Assembly: GCA_947459425.1 (NCBI GenBank)
Contig: CANHDJ010000018.1
Span: 1 to 62,743, forward strand
Length of the DNA stretch: 62,743 bases
Origin: Ignavibacteria bacterium
GTDB lineage: Bacteria > Bacteroidota > Ignavibacteria > Kapaibacteriales > UBA4661
Reading direction: 5' to 3'
The position numbers and the translations under genes are program-made. Numbering within the stretch: position 1 is the first letter of the stretch; every line of letters starts with the position of its first letter. Of this stretch, positions 1-9,819 are shown piece by piece. The notes under the pieces were generated by a model, which did not search any database, was not told where the DNA came from, and worked only from the letters and a program-made list of their open reading frames with translations.

Positions 1-135
1 CCCTGCGAATATTATCAATCTATGGACTTTCGGCAGAGATGATAAAAAATCACCCTGAGTTTCAGAATATCAGCAATTACGCGATTGTTCAGACATAAGA
101 CCAAAAAAATATCGGGCTAAATGTCCAGACTATTG
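1..135 (+). mobile_element. Right end of an insertion sequence (same family as the element at 30671-31210)
   Basis: The last 30 or so bases (about 106-135, ending ATGTCCAGACTATTG) match the right terminal inverted repeat of the element at 30671-31210 (ending AATGTCCGAACCATTG). The coding sequence just inside also matches. Only this end lies in the window. It stops 3 nt before the ATG at 139 of the decayed depolymerase gene, so the element lies directly against that gene. The family is unknown; it is probably a DDE transposase element. Confidence rests on the internal match between the two copies. Confidence 0.75.
3..98 (+). CDS. Transposase C-terminal end (partial, 5' part outside the window)
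   Basis: The reading frame from base 3 is open to a TAA at 96-98 and gives 31 residues ending NYAIVQT. It is clearly related to the C-terminus of the remnant at 30771-31172, which ends NYAIIQT; both contain an SIY-L-S-A-MI pattern followed by PEFQNI. Whether this copy is intact cannot be judged because the gene runs off the left edge. Confidence 0.6.
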   Translation: MRILSIYGLSAEMIKNHPEFQNISNYAIVQT

Positions 136-138
136 TTT

Positions 139-641
139 ATGAAACTTTTGACTATCATAACAGCCTTGCTTCTTGTTGTGGATATTTCAAGCACACAGGC
201 ACAGTCTTCCTCGAAAAGATCCACCTCAAAAATACCGTCAACGTCCAGCACATCACCCAAACCTGATAGCACGAAAACGGAAAAAAACTTGATGACTGAT
301 GAAGAACTCGAAGCAATATTGGGCGATGATAATGACGATGAACCCTACAAACACTGGAGGTTACGGGCAAAGATTTCCACCACCACGCGCCGCACTCGCA
401 ATGGCGCGGATGTGAGTAACAACAAACCCGCCGTTAATCCTAAATTGGGGCTGGATTATGATTTTACGTCGGACAAGGCGCTGACGTGCTGCTTTACAAA
501 GTGCAAGGCGGCGGGCATACATGGGCGGGGCCGGGGAATCAGTTTTTATATGTTTTGATTGCTGGTGCGACGAATAACGACATCAGTGCAAGCACGGAAA
601 TATGGGCATTTTTGAGGAAATATTCCATAAAGTACAAATGA
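139..641 (+). pseudogene. Decayed secreted PHB depolymerase (LpqC-type esterase) with frameshift
   Basis: The ATG at 139 opens a frame with a signal peptide (MKLLTIITALLLVV, ending near TQAQ) and a Ser/Thr/Pro/Lys-rich stretch. At about 470-480 the recognisable coding signal moves to another frame that runs to the TGA at 639-641. That second frame encodes GADVLLYKV, GGGHTWAGPG and TNNDISASTEIWAFLRK, which are the typical C-terminal motifs of the extracellular polyhydroxybutyrate depolymerase/feruloyl esterase family, including the GGGHTW catalytic-His region. The nucleophile Ser and Asp regions are absent, so the gene has lost its middle as well as its frame. An IS end touches its start. PHA synthase genes lie 34 kb away. 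An assembly indel could explain the shift, but not the missing core. Confidence 0.7.
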
Positions 642-708
642 ACGCCAAGAATGATCATCGTTGGCAAAAGAACGAGCGAAAGGCTGCTCACCACAAATGA
701 TTTATTCC

Positions 709-738
709 TTGCAAATCAGAAAAAAAGTATTATATTTG
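709..738 (+). promoter_or_regulatory. Bacteroidota-type promoter, probably for rho
   Basis: TTG at 709-711, a 19-nt spacer and TATATTTG at 731-738 fit the Bacteroidota primary sigma pattern (TTG at -33, TAnnTTTG at -7). Transcription would start near 745, leaving a leader of about 340 nt before the rho start codon. Confidence 0.6.
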
Positions 739-1083
739 CCCGTCTTACTTCAGCAAATGCAGCATTTCTGTTGCACCTCCGGGCAGCCGCTCTCAACGTC
801 TTTACGCGCCAACGCCTGCATGAGCTTTTTCCAGTAACCGAAAAAAACTGCCCTTTGAGCAGTCTGCTCTTGCAGTCCATACTGCGCCCGTTGATTCAAT
901 CCTAATCGCCTTATTCTTCCCCAAGTCGGTTTTTTTTGACGTTTGAAACCCTTCTCTCATGTTCGATACCCTACCGTATCGGCTTACGTGTGCGATTGTT
1001 TGTTGGTGTTCGAGGTATATTCTGCTCTTCATCCTGACTAAATCCTTCCTTCTCTTTTTATTTTCTCTCATATAGGTCGTTTC
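739..1083 (+). other. Long untranslated leader upstream of rho
   Basis: No convincing gene lies between the depolymerase remnant and rho. If the promoter at 709-738 is used, this is a leader of roughly 340 nt. It is pyrimidine-rich near its end (CCTTCCTTCTCTTTTTATTTTC at about 1045-1066), and there is a small GAGC/GCTC hairpin near 858-870. In other bacteria rho is autoregulated through Rho-dependent termination in its leader; that role here is inference. Confidence 0.4.
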
Positions 1084-2400
1084 ATGCCACAACCGCAACA
1101 ACAGTTTGCCGATATTAACCCCGCGCATCTTGATATTGGTGATTTGCAAACCAAGAAAATTGCAGAACTTACACGGATTGCCATCCAACTCGGCGTACCC
1201 AATTTTACCGACTTGCGCAAGCAAGACCTCATTTTCAAAATCACCGAAGCCGCCGCCGCTATGCAGGCGCAGCAATTCGACCCTTCCAATGGTATGACCT
1301 TCAATGAAGGCGTACTAGAGGTTTTGCCTGATGCCTACGGTTTTCTGCGCTCGCCGCACTACAACTATTTGCCTTCCCCCGATGATATTTACGTTTCTCC
1401 GTCGCAAATAAAACGTTTTGGATTGCGCACCGGCGATACCGTTACGGGGCAAGTGCGTCCGCCAAAAGAGGGGGAGCGATTTTTTGCGTTGCTTAAAGTT
1501 GACCGCGTGAATTATGTTGATCCCGAAGTCATGCGCGACCGCACTATTTTCGACAACCTCACGCCCATTTATCCGCAAAAGCGCTTCAAGCTAGAAACCA
1601 CGCCGGGCGAACTGGATATGCGGATTATTGATATGCTTTGTCCCATCGGAAAAGGACAGCGCGGGTTGATTGTCTCGCCACCAAAGTCCGGTAAAACGGT
1701 GCTGCTGCAGAAAATTGCCAATAGCATTGCGCGGAATCACCCGGAAGTAAAACTTATCGTACTGCTGATTGACGAGCGCCCAGAGGAAGTCACCGATATG
1801 CAGCAATCCGTCAAGGCAGAAGTTATTGCCTCGACCTTCGATGAGCCGCCTGAGCGCCACGTGCAGGTCGCCGAGATGGTGATGGAAAAAGCAAAACGCC
1901 TTGTCGAAGCGCGTCAAGACGTGGTGGTGTTGCTGGATTCGATTACTCGTCTGGCGCGGGCGCACAATACCGTCATTCCTCACTCTGGCAAGATTCTGTC
2001 GGGCGGTGTGGATGCTAACGCCCTGCATAAGCCAAAGCGCTTTTTCGGTGCAGCACGGAATGTTGATGAAGGCGGATCCTTTACGATTATTGCCACCGCC
2101 CTCGTTGACACTGGCAGCCGCATGGACGAGGTGATTTTTGAGGAATTCAAAGGTACAGGCAATTTGGAACTTGTGCTTGACCGCAAACTTGCCGAGCGCC
2201 GCATTTATCCCGCTATTGATGTGAACCGCTCCGGCACGCGCCGAGAAGAACTTCTTTTGTCGCCACCGGAACTTAATCGGATTTGGATTTTGCGTAAATT
2301 ACTGAATGAGTACAGCCCTGCCGAAGCAATTGAATTACTGCAAGACCGCTTAAAATCAACGCGGAGCAATGTAGAATTTTTAGGTGGCATGAGTAGCTAA
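1084..2400 (+). CDS. rho: Transcription termination factor Rho
   Basis: This 438-residue hexameric RNA helicase/ATPase terminates transcription. In order: an N-terminal Rho-N helical region (about 18-60), a cold-shock-like RNA-binding domain with the RNP1-like DAYGFLRS (83-90), then the RecA-type ATPase with the P-loop VSPPKSGKT (197-205), Walker B-like [13 protein letters not shown], and [10 protein letters not shown] in the secondary RNA-binding/Q-loop area. Length is normal for the family, without the long N-terminal extension some Bacteroidota Rho proteins carry. It stands alone behind its own long leader. Confidence 0.97.
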   Translation: MPQPQQQFADINPAHLDIGDLQTKKIAELTRIAIQLGVPNFTDLRKQDLIFKITEAAAAMQAQQFDPSNGMTFNEGVLEVLPDAYGFLRSPHYNYLPSPDDIYVSPSQIKRFGLRTGDTVTGQVRPPKEGERFFALLKVDRVNYVDPEVMRDRTIFDNLTPIYPQKRFKLETTPGELDMRIIDMLCPIGKGQRGLIVSPPKSGKTVLLQKIANSIARNHPEVKLIVLLIDERPEEVTDMQQSVKAEVIASTFDEPPERHVQVAEMVMEKAKRLVEARQDVVVLLDSITRLARAHNTVIPHSGKILSGGVDANALHKPKRFFGAARNVDEGGSFTIIATALVDTGSRMDEVIFEEFKGTGNLELVLDRKLAERRIYPAIDVNRSGTRREELLLSPPELNRIWILRKLLNEYSPAEAIELLQDRLKSTRSNVEFLGGMSS

Positions 2401-2417
2401 AAAAGTTTTACATTGCA

Positions 2418-2452
2418 GAATGTTCCGTTGAAAATACTGCCAACATTCTTTT
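2418..2452 (+). terminator. Weak hairpin after rho
   Basis: GAATGTT (2418-2424) pairs with AACATTC (2442-2448), with a 17-nt loop and a short TTTT after it. The stem is only 7 bp and the next gene starts at 2459, so termination here is doubtful. Confidence 0.3.
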
Positions 2453-2458
2453 ACGCCG

Positions 2459-4651
2459 ATGGGCATACGACGTTTATACCTTCCAATTTCTGCGCTATTC
2501 TGGCTCCTTGTTTGCCAGTTTGCGGCATACAGTCTGTCGGCGCAAAATAAGGCTGTTATTGACAGTTTGAAGCGCGAACTTTCCACCGTGCAGGGCGAAA
2601 AGCGTGTCCAGACCCTCAACAGCCTGTGCTGGGAATATCGTACCTTCGACCAGAATAGGGCGATTGAATATGGCTTGCAAGCACTCGGTCTGGCAGAGCA
2701 GTTGCAATTCAAACGCGGTATGGCAAGTGCGTTGAACAATCTTGGTATCGTCTATAGGCGGCGTGGAAACTACCCGCAAGCCTTGGACTATCATCTCAAA
2801 GCGCTGAAAATAAGCGAAGAAAACAAAGATTCTGCCGATATCGGTCAAGCGCTCAACCGCATTGGGTTGATTTATCAAGGGCAGGGGAATTTCTCGTCGG
2901 CACTGGAGTATTTTCAGCGTTCACGCGAGGTGTATAGTAAAACGGGGGAACTGCATGGCGTTGGGAATGCCATGACCAATATCGGCGAAATTTACTCGCG
3001 GCAAGCTAATTATTCCCTAGCTTTGGAGTATCTGGTAAAAAGTCAGGCAATCCACGAAGGAACCAATGACTTGGACGGTGTTGCCGAATCAGGGCTAGAA
3101 ATTGGGATGGTTTATGGCAAACAAGGGAATACCGCTCTTGCGCTGGACTATTTTCAGCAAGCCTTGAAAATATATGAGCGCATCGGCAATCGTTCGGGAA
3201 TTGCGCAAACACTGAGTGCGATTGGCGCAGTATATGCGCAAACAGGCAATTTGCGGCAAGCAGAAGATTACGCAAAGCGTTCTTATACCTTCGCCAGCGA
3301 AATCGGTGAAATTGAGTGGATGAAACAAGCCAGCAAGACACTTTCGACGATATTCACCGCAAAAAAAGACTTCCGCACGGCACTAGATTACCAACTCACC
3401 TACTCGCGCTTGAAAGACTCCACAACAGGCGAAGAAAGTGTGCGGAAAATCGCTGATTTAGAAGCCATGCTCGCTTCCGAAAAACGCCAAGCACAAATCG
3501 AACTCCTCACCAAAGAAAGTCAGATACAACAGCTTATCCGTAATAGTTTGGCAGTGGGATTGGTGTTGGTGTTTGTGATTGCGTATGTTCTTTTTCGCAG
3601 TAATCATCAGCAAAAGAAGGCAAATCAGTTGCTTTCGCGGCAGAATGAGGAAATTTTGCGTCAGCAAAAAATGTTGGAAGAGCAGGCAAGCGAAATTCAA
3701 CTGGCAAATACCGAACTCCACGAAGCAAATATCAATTTGAAACGCCAGCAAGACGTGTTGGAAGAGCAGACGCGGGAAATTGAACTTGCCAATAATGAAC
3801 TTCTTGAGTTGAACGTCAATCTCGAACACAACCAAAAAATTCTCGGTGACCAAGCCAGCCAAATCGAACTTGCCAATAACGAGCTACAAGAGCGCAATAC
3901 CCAGCTCAAAGCAGTAAATGAGCAAATGAACGAGTTCTTGGGCATTGCAGCGCACGACCTCAAAAATCCTCTTGCTTCGATTGTCATGTCCTCAAGCGCT
4001 ATTCGGCGCTACTACGGCGACCGCATGAGCAAAGAAGAAATGCTGGATAATTTGGCAGGTATTGAGATTGTTGCTGAACGGATGCGGCTTATCATTCACA
4101 ATCTTTTGGAATTGAACAGCATTGAATCGGGGAATTTGCGTGTTGCTTCCGAGCCTGTGTCTCCGGGAGAAATCACGGAAAAAGTTGTCGAAGATTGGTC
4201 GCCCAAAGCAGCCAATAAAAATATTACGATTCGCTTCGACAATCAAGCCCCAGACAAATTCTTTATGGGCGACCCGAATATTCTCTATCAAATTTTGGAA
4301 AATCTTGTGTCGAACGCCGTGAAATACTCACCCTCAATGAGGTCAGTCTGGGTGCGGGTTGTGGCTTCGGAGGTCTCGGCATTAGGCGGTTCACCACAGA
4401 ATGGCATTCAGCATTATATCCGCATGGAAATTCAGGATGAAGGACCGGGACTGAGCGCCGATGATAAATCCAAGCTCTTCAGCAAATTTGCCCGCCTTTC
4501 GGCACAACCAACGGGCGGCGAACACTCAACAGGTCTGGGGCTTTCAATTGTCAAAAAACTCGTTGAGGCGATGCATGGACGGGTTTGGTGCGAAAGCAAA
4601 CTCGGCAAAGGTTCAACCTTTATTGTGGAAATGCCTGTGGCATCGGTGTAA
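2459..4651 (+). CDS. TPR-containing sensor histidine kinase
   Basis: This 730-residue membrane kinase has an N-terminal signal/membrane segment and a run of about six tetratricopeptide repeats (about 45-320; repeated patterns such as ALNNLGIVYRRRGNYPQAL). A single transmembrane helix follows (about 360-378, SLAVGLVLVFVIAYVLF), then a long coiled coil. The HisKA box has phospho-acceptor H499 in FLGIAAHDLKNPLA, and the HATPase domain has N-box ENLVSNAVKYS, G1 DEGPGLSADD and G2 GEHSTGLGLSIVKK. The TPRs are predicted periplasmic. There is no receiver domain and no adjacent DNA-binding regulator, so its partner is unknown. A shorter start is possible because no clear Shine-Dalgarno sequence is seen. 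Confidence 0.9.
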   Translation: MGIRRLYLPISALFWLLVCQFAAYSLSAQNKAVIDSLKRELSTVQGEKRVQTLNSLCWEYRTFDQNRAIEYGLQALGLAEQLQFKRGMASALNNLGIVYRRRGNYPQALDYHLKALKISEENKDSADIGQALNRIGLIYQGQGNFSSALEYFQRSREVYSKTGELHGVGNAMTNIGEIYSRQANYSLALEYLVKSQAIHEGTNDLDGVAESGLEIGMVYGKQGNTALALDYFQQALKIYERIGNRSGIAQTLSAIGAVYAQTGNLRQAEDYAKRSYTFASEIGEIEWMKQASKTLSTIFTAKKDFRTALDYQLTYSRLKDSTTGEESVRKIADLEAMLASEKRQAQIELLTKESQIQQLIRNSLAVGLVLVFVIAYVLFRSNHQQKKANQLLSRQNEEILRQQKMLEEQASEIQLANTELHEANINLKRQQDVLEEQTREIELANNELLELNVNLEHNQKILGDQASQIELANNELQERNTQLKAVNEQMNEFLGIAAHDLKNPLASIVMSSSAIRRYYGDRMSKEEMLDNLAGIEIVAERMRLIIHNLLELNSIESGNLRVASEPVSPGEITEKVVEDWSPKAANKNITIRFDNQAPDKFFMGDPNILYQILENLVSNAVKYSPSMRSVWVRVVASEVSALGGSPQNGIQHYIRMEIQDEGPGLSADDKSKLFSKFARLSAQPTGGEHSTGLGLSIVKKLVEAMHGRVWCESKLGKGSTFIVEMPVASV
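3662..3913 (+). repeat. Three tandem 84-bp repeats encoding a coiled-coil linker
   Basis: Three consecutive 84-bp units (starting at 3662, 3746 and 3830) encode 28-residue, four-heptad blocks of the form xQxxLxxQxxxIxLANxELxExNxxL. They lie between the transmembrane helix and the HisKA domain of the TPR kinase. Confidence 0.75.
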
Positions 4652-4917
4652 AAGCGTGAGAATGACCTCGTTTGCAGCAGCAATGTTTGCTACTTTCTCG
4701 TGCGACTGCTCTGATTTTGCCATAGACCATTTTTTACCATTATTTGAAAGATTTTTTGTATTTTAGCGATTCCATCGAACAACACTGCCGTCATTACTCC
4801 CCCAACTATTTTTGCATGAAGCATTAGGCTACGCCGTACAAATGCGTTCTTTTTGGAGCTTGCGAGGTATGCACTCCTCTCGCCCGCTCTCTTGTTCCAC
4901 TTCATTCTTTTTACTCT

Positions 4918-7197
4918 ATGACGAATCATCTGCGTGGCGCTTTCCGCCTTGCGGCGTTGGCTCTTGGCGCAATAATGGTGTTGGCTATTAACTCTCTCTC
5001 TTTGAAGGCACAAGTGCGGGTGAGCGCTTGGCAAACATATTCCTCGTTGCTCAATGTTCGTGCGACGGCAAGCGACCGCTCTGGCAAACTCTGGGCTGCT
5101 ACTTCGGGCGGTGTATTCTCCTACGACCTCCGAACGCGCTCCACGCAAGAATTTCGGAATATCAACGCGCTCTACGGGCTGGATATTACGGCTCTTGCTG
5201 TGAGTGCCGATGGCACGGTCTATGCAGGCGGTTTCAATGGTGCGCTCAATATTTACGATGGCAAAAATTGGAGTACCATCACCGATATTCTCACGGCTAC
5301 CCTGTCGCGGAAGCAACTCAATAGCTTCCTCTTTCAAAACGACCTTGTGTTTATTGGCGGTGATTTTGGCTTGACGGTTTTCGATTCGCGGCGGCGTGTT
5401 TTTACGGAAACAATCCAACGCTTCAGCACCCTTCAGCCCGGCAGTGCCGTCAAACAACTGCTTCTGGCGCAGGGAAGAATTTGGGCAGCCACCGAAAATG
5501 GCGTAGTCTCTGCACCAGTCGGACTGAGTTCTTATGCCAACCCTTCTTCTTGGACGATTCATCCCACGACAACTTCTGGGGGCATTGCCGCCATTGCCGA
5601 AGTACAGGGTGTGATGTATGCTGCACAAAATCAGGCGCTTTGGCGTATGGCGAATAATCGTTTTGAGTCCGTTGTGGCGACATTTTCCGAGCCAATCAAA
5701 AGTTTGGCAAGTGTCGAAGGTCGTTTGTTCATTGCTACACAAGGAGCGCTGTGGAATATTGCCAAAGAGCAGCAGAACCAAGGCACTCTTACAATCAACT
5801 CCCTCACGACCATTGATAGTGCTGGGCAACAGCGCCTTTCGGTCAATACGCTTCAAGGCTTTGCACTTTGGACAAATGCTCAATCCTCATTCATTCGTAT
5901 CAGTTCTCCCATTGACAATCGCTTCCGCTCCATTGCGGTGGACACCAAGGGTGGCGTGTGGTGCGTTTCTGGTTCAGGAAATGCCTCTGCAATTCCGAAT
6001 GATGGTACGGCAACGGGTATCTCCGTTTTGCGGGATTCAATCTGGCGTACGTTCACAGAGCAGACACACCCTGCAATGCGCTCCAATGCGTATTACCAAG
6101 TAGATGCGCAGCCAAATGGTACAGTTTGGGCAGCAAGTTATGGTGCCGGAACGCTTCTGATAGAGCCGGATTCTAATTTTCGACTGACGAATTTTAATAC
6201 AAGTAACACGCTCATTCTTCCTTCGGCAGGAACGGATTTTTCCGTTTTGGGGCAAGTTCAGACCGACACACGCACCGGAACAGCGTGGTTTCCGAATTTT
6301 CAAACCGGAGGCGACCAAGTAATTATCGCCCGCACCGCACAAGGCGCATTTCGGGCATTCTCGCGCCCCCTATCCGAAAAACGCTATCATTTCTCGGCAG
6401 TTGACCGTTCCGGCACAAAGTGGTTCTGCACATGGCGCGGAACACAAATGCTGGCGTTTAATGAGCGCGGAACGCTTGATAATACCACCGACGACCTTTG
6501 GTACAACTTGCCCAGCGACTCTCCTCTGAATGAAGGGCAAAGTTGCATTGCCGTTGACAAAGAGGACAGAATATGGATTGGCACACAACGGGCAATGTAC
6601 ACGATTATCAATCCGGGAGCTATTTTGCCACAGCCGCCCACCCAAAAATTGATTGTTGATAAGCCCCGCAAACTTATTGACCAGACCTATAATGCTGTCG
6701 CTGTTGATGCGCTCAATTACAAGTGGTTCGGCACCAACAATGGCGTAATTGTTTATGACAGCATCCGCGACTCTATTCTTGCCCGTTTTAATACCGACAA
6801 CTCGCAATTAGCAAGTAATGTCGTCCTTTCGATAGCGATTGACAACAATAGCGGTAAAATCTACTTCGGCACGGACAATGGTTTGTCGGTCGCCACAACG
6901 CTTTCGATTCGTCCAAATACCGATTTTGCGGCGATGCGCTGTTATCCACAACCGTTTATTCCGACACAGGACAACGAACTGGTTATTGATGGTTTGGCAG
7001 AAGGGACGCAGGTCAAAATTTCAACGGTTGATGGGCTTCTGGTGCGGACATTTGCCACAACGAACTCGCGGACGGTTGTTTGGGACGGTTTAGATGAACA
7101 GCGTCGCCCGGTACAAAGTGGTGTGTATTTAATTGCCGCATATTCCGATACTATTGGTGCTAATGCTGTCATCAAAGCAATGGTGATACAGCGCTAA
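4918..7197 (+). CDS. Secreted beta-propeller protein with C-terminal sorting domain, PorZ-like
   Basis: This 759-residue protein has a signal peptide (cleavage near SLKAQ), then WQTYSSLLNV and repeated blades ending in patterns such as GKLWAATSGGVFSYD, typical of two-component-regulator propeller repeats. The C-terminal 80-90 residues (CYPQPFIPTQDNELVIDGL, VWDGLDEQRRPVQSGVYLI) look like a FlgD-like/type IX sorting domain. The architecture and length match PorZ, the type IX secretion surface protein that carries two propellers plus a CTD. Another sorted propeller protein is possible. It is a single gene followed by a terminator. SprA, another type IX component, lies 4 kb downstream. Confidence 0.65.
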   Translation: MTNHLRGAFRLAALALGAIMVLAINSLSLKAQVRVSAWQTYSSLLNVRATASDRSGKLWAATSGGVFSYDLRTRSTQEFRNINALYGLDITALAVSADGTVYAGGFNGALNIYDGKNWSTITDILTATLSRKQLNSFLFQNDLVFIGGDFGLTVFDSRRRVFTETIQRFSTLQPGSAVKQLLLAQGRIWAATENGVVSAPVGLSSYANPSSWTIHPTTTSGGIAAIAEVQGVMYAAQNQALWRMANNRFESVVATFSEPIKSLASVEGRLFIATQGALWNIAKEQQNQGTLTINSLTTIDSAGQQRLSVNTLQGFALWTNAQSSFIRISSPIDNRFRSIAVDTKGGVWCVSGSGNASAIPNDGTATGISVLRDSIWRTFTEQTHPAMRSNAYYQVDAQPNGTVWAASYGAGTLLIEPDSNFRLTNFNTSNTLILPSAGTDFSVLGQVQTDTRTGTAWFPNFQTGGDQVIIARTAQGAFRAFSRPLSEKRYHFSAVDRSGTKWFCTWRGTQMLAFNERGTLDNTTDDLWYNLPSDSPLNEGQSCIAVDKEDRIWIGTQRAMYTIINPGAILPQPPTQKLIVDKPRKLIDQTYNAVAVDALNYKWFGTNNGVIVYDSIRDSILARFNTDNSQLASNVVLSIAIDNNSGKIYFGTDNGLSVATTLSIRPNTDFAAMRCYPQPFIPTQDNELVIDGLAEGTQVKISTVDGLLVRTFATTNSRTVVWDGLDEQRRPVQSGVYLIAAYSDTIGANAVIKAMVIQR

Positions 7198-7219
7198 AAT
7201 GCTTGCATCTTTGAAATAG

Positions 7220-7250
7220 AGGCGGCGTTGTCACCAAGATAGCGCCGCCT
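7220..7250 (+). terminator. Intrinsic terminator-like hairpin
   Basis: AGGCGGCG (7220-7227) pairs perfectly with CGCCGCCT (7243-7250) across a 15-nt loop and is followed by TTGTACATTTT. It probably ends the PorZ-like transcript. Confidence 0.65.
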
Positions 7251-7388
7251 TTGTACATTTTGAGCAATTTAATTATTTTGGAATAATCCAAGAACTGAGT
7301 AGTTTGGGTGAATCGGCGCAGCAAGCAGATAGTCTGCGTCCGATGAGAACACGGATTTTCTCGATGTGCTGTACTCTACACGAGGGAT

Positions 7389-8513
7389 ATGAACACGAAT
7401 CGCAAAAAAATAGTCGTTATTGATGATGACGAGACAACGCTTCGCACGATTGAGCGGATTCTCGAAACGTATGATTATGTCACCTTTGGCGCTCCCAATG
7501 GGCGCTTAGGGGTTGACCTTGTTACGCGGACACAACCGGATATCGTCCTTTGCGATGTGATGATGCCCAATATGAACGGCTACGAGGTGCTGTTGGAACT
7601 CCGCAATCATGCGGCTACGGCAACAATTCCTGTTTTGCTCCTTTCTGCACGCCGCGATCCTGCGGAAATTCGGCACGGGATGAAACTTGGTGCCGATGAT
7701 TATCTCACCAAACCATTTTCGACGGATGATCTTTTGCGTTGTATCGAAGTGCGTATCCAACAGCGTGAGAAGATTGTTCGCCAATCCTCGCAACAACTGG
7801 AACAGCTTCGGCGAAGTATTGCGATGCGTCTTCCACATGAGTTTCGGACACCGCTCAGTTCAATTATTGTTTTTGGAGAACTTCTCGCTACGGATTATGA
7901 CAAACTTGGACGCGAGCAAGCTATGGAAATGATTTCAACGATTGTTTCATCGGGACACCGCTTGAGCGCACTTGTGGAGAATTTCATTTATTTGGCACGG
8001 TTGGAAATCATGGCGGGGCAAGTTGGTATCAAAGAAGAACTTCTTTCGTTCCCTCTGCCCGGATGCGAGGGAATTATGATGGAAACGGCAAAGCATCAAG
8101 TGGCAATCTACGGCAACTTTCACCAACTCGTCATGCACCTTGCACCCGTAACGCTTTGTATTGCCGATTCGTATCTCCGAAAAATTATTGCTGAATTGGT
8201 CAGTAACGCTTGTAAATTTTCTCTTCCAAAATCAACCGTGACACTTGATGGCGAGGTACGTGGCGGGTTCTACGTGGTTTCCGTCAGCGACGAAGGGCGC
8301 GGAATGAAGCCGGAGCAGATTACCAACATCGGGGCGTATATGCAGTTCGACCGCGAGCGCCATGAACAGCAAGGGCAGGGCTTGGGGCTGGAAATCAGCA
8401 AACGCATCACCGACCTACACGGCGGAAGTTTGACGATTAGTAGTACGCTCAATGTTGGGACGACCGTGCAGGTGTTTCTGCCTCTGCCGGAAAACATCAA
8501 GGGTCACGCTTAA
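7389..8513 (+). CDS. Soluble hybrid: receiver domain followed by histidine kinase
   Basis: This 374-residue cytoplasmic protein begins with a CheY-type receiver: acidic pocket D12-D14 in VVIDDDE, phospho-acceptor D56 in LCDVMMPN, K108 in LTKPF. A short helix leads to a HisKA box with H150 (RLPHEFRTPLSS) and an HATPase domain (ELVSNACKFSLP, DEGRGMKPEQI, GQGLGLEISKRI). The receiver-then-kinase order suggests that an upstream kinase gates this kinase. No membrane segment is seen. It stands alone and converges on the TPR gene at 8536. Confidence 0.9.
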   Translation: MNTNRKKIVVIDDDETTLRTIERILETYDYVTFGAPNGRLGVDLVTRTQPDIVLCDVMMPNMNGYEVLLELRNHAATATIPVLLLSARRDPAEIRHGMKLGADDYLTKPFSTDDLLRCIEVRIQQREKIVRQSSQQLEQLRRSIAMRLPHEFRTPLSSIIVFGELLATDYDKLGREQAMEMISTIVSSGHRLSALVENFIYLARLEIMAGQVGIKEELLSFPLPGCEGIMMETAKHQVAIYGNFHQLVMHLAPVTLCIADSYLRKIIAELVSNACKFSLPKSTVTLDGEVRGGFYVVSVSDEGRGMKPEQITNIGAYMQFDRERHEQQGQGLGLEISKRITDLHGGSLTISSTLNVGTTVQVFLPLPENIKGHA

Positions 8514-8535
8514 TTCCAACGATCACATCTCTCCT

Positions 8536-9684
8536 CTACATCGCCGACGGCTGCGAAGCAATCTGCGTCTGCATCATCTGAATTTTCTCCGCAAAGAAGT
8601 GTGCCTTTTCCTCATTGTGCTGCGCTACGGCTTCATCGGCAAGCGTTTTGTAGGCGTGAAGTGCCTGTGCAAGCGCTCCTTGCGCCTCGTAAATTTTCGC
8701 CATCGTCTCGCTAATAATCACCGTTCCGGCTTGTGGAAGACTATCGCTAATGGTTTCGCCGGAGTTTTGCCGCAAATATTCGGGGATTTCCGCCTCTTGG
8801 GAAAGTAATTCCTTTGCTTCGGGCATTTGCGCTTGCATGAGTCGTCCAGCGAGGCTGTCTATCTCATTATCCATTGCGGCGGACTCTTCTGCTGTTGCCA
8901 TCGGCAAATTCTCAATCTCTCGAATGCTAAAGCGCGGCGTAGGCATAGGCGGACGCGAATACCCCGTCTGCGGCTTGAGCATCTCGGCACTGATAAGGTC
9001 GGCGGTGGCGTGTTCAAGCGGCATGGAGACGGCTTGGTCGGTGCGAAGCGATTCTTGATATTGTTGCCAATCGGCAAACTCTGTGAGCGGTGGGGGGTCG
9101 GGAACGCTGGCGGTGCGCTGGCGCTCGGATTGTTGCGCGGAATGCGTGTTTTCCACCCGCAAGGTTGTAAACTCCAGTCCCGGTATGAGGCGGAGATTAT
9201 TGCTGCGGAAGGATGATTGTGGCTCACCGCCCGATTTATCGGTTTCGATGATGCGCAAATACGTCCCCAACGTCCGTTCTGCCTGCTCGGTGGGAATGTC
9301 CTCGCCATTGTCCATAAAAGTAACAGCCGCCGAAGCCTCTGCCAGAGCGCTTTGCAGACCAAGCGGAACAGCCGCACCGCCATTAACAGGCGCGTTAGCC
9401 TGCTTTTCCTGCTGCTCTTTCAAGCGGAGGGCGTATTGGACTTCCTTGCGGAGGGCGCGTGTAGTGGTCGAGCGGGGGGATTGTTTTGTACCGCGCTCCA
9501 ATGCTTGTTCGGCAGAGGCATAATCGCCAACGGCGATAAATGCCCGCGCCAAAATTAGGTACGCGGTAACGTAATCGGGGTATTCGATAAGTCCTTGCCG
9601 ACAAAGAGCTATTGCTTCGGCAGGGTGTCCCTGCTCCAGAAATGCCTGTGCTTGCACGGCAAATGTTGCGCTGATGACGCTCAT
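8536..9684 (-). CDS. TPR protein of unknown function
   Basis: This protein has about 382 residues. The start at 9684 (MSVISATFAVQ) is preferred over an upstream one because GAGGATGAG lies just before it. The N-terminal part has two or three tetratricopeptide repeats (AEAIALCRQGLIEYPDYVTAYLILA, written here in outline) followed by a low-complexity, poorly conserved middle and a final TPR-like helix pair (about 345-375). No signal peptide. Such proteins usually scaffold protein contacts; the partner is unknown. It lies upstream of nothing obvious and is followed convergently by the receiver-kinase gene. Confidence 0.7.
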   Translation of the reverse strand: MSVISATFAVQAQAFLEQGHPAEAIALCRQGLIEYPDYVTAYLILARAFIAVGDYASAEQALERGTKQSPRSTTTRALRKEVQYALRLKEQQEKQANAPVNGGAAVPLGLQSALAEASAAVTFMDNGEDIPTEQAERTLGTYLRIIETDKSGGEPQSSFRSNNLRLIPGLEFTTLRVENTHSAQQSERQRTASVPDPPPLTEFADWQQYQESLRTDQAVSMPLEHATADLISAEMLKPQTGYSRPPMPTPRFSIREIENLPMATAEESAAMDNEIDSLAGRLMQAQMPEAKELLSQEAEIPEYLRQNSGETISDSLPQAGTVIISETMAKIYEAQGALAQALHAYKTLADEAVAQHNEEKAHFFAEKIQMMQTQIASQPSAM

Positions 9685-9819
9685 ATAATTCTCATCCTCT
9701 TTATGCGTTACTAACAAACCACAAGCCATCTGTTGAGAAAGGCTTGGAGTAATGATAATAGATTGTTCGAGTTGCGCCGAAATGCTGCTTTCGGCTGGGA
9801 CTCGCCTCTGGTTTGTGGT

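Noticed and set aside
651..905. 84-residue open frame before rho
   Set aside because: It spans the best promoter candidate at 709-738, has no recognisable family pattern and no Shine-Dalgarno.
4690..5883. 397-residue minus-strand frame over the PorZ-like gene
   Set aside because: It is antisense to a well-supported gene, and its protein has no domain or signal pattern; an overlap artefact of codon bias.
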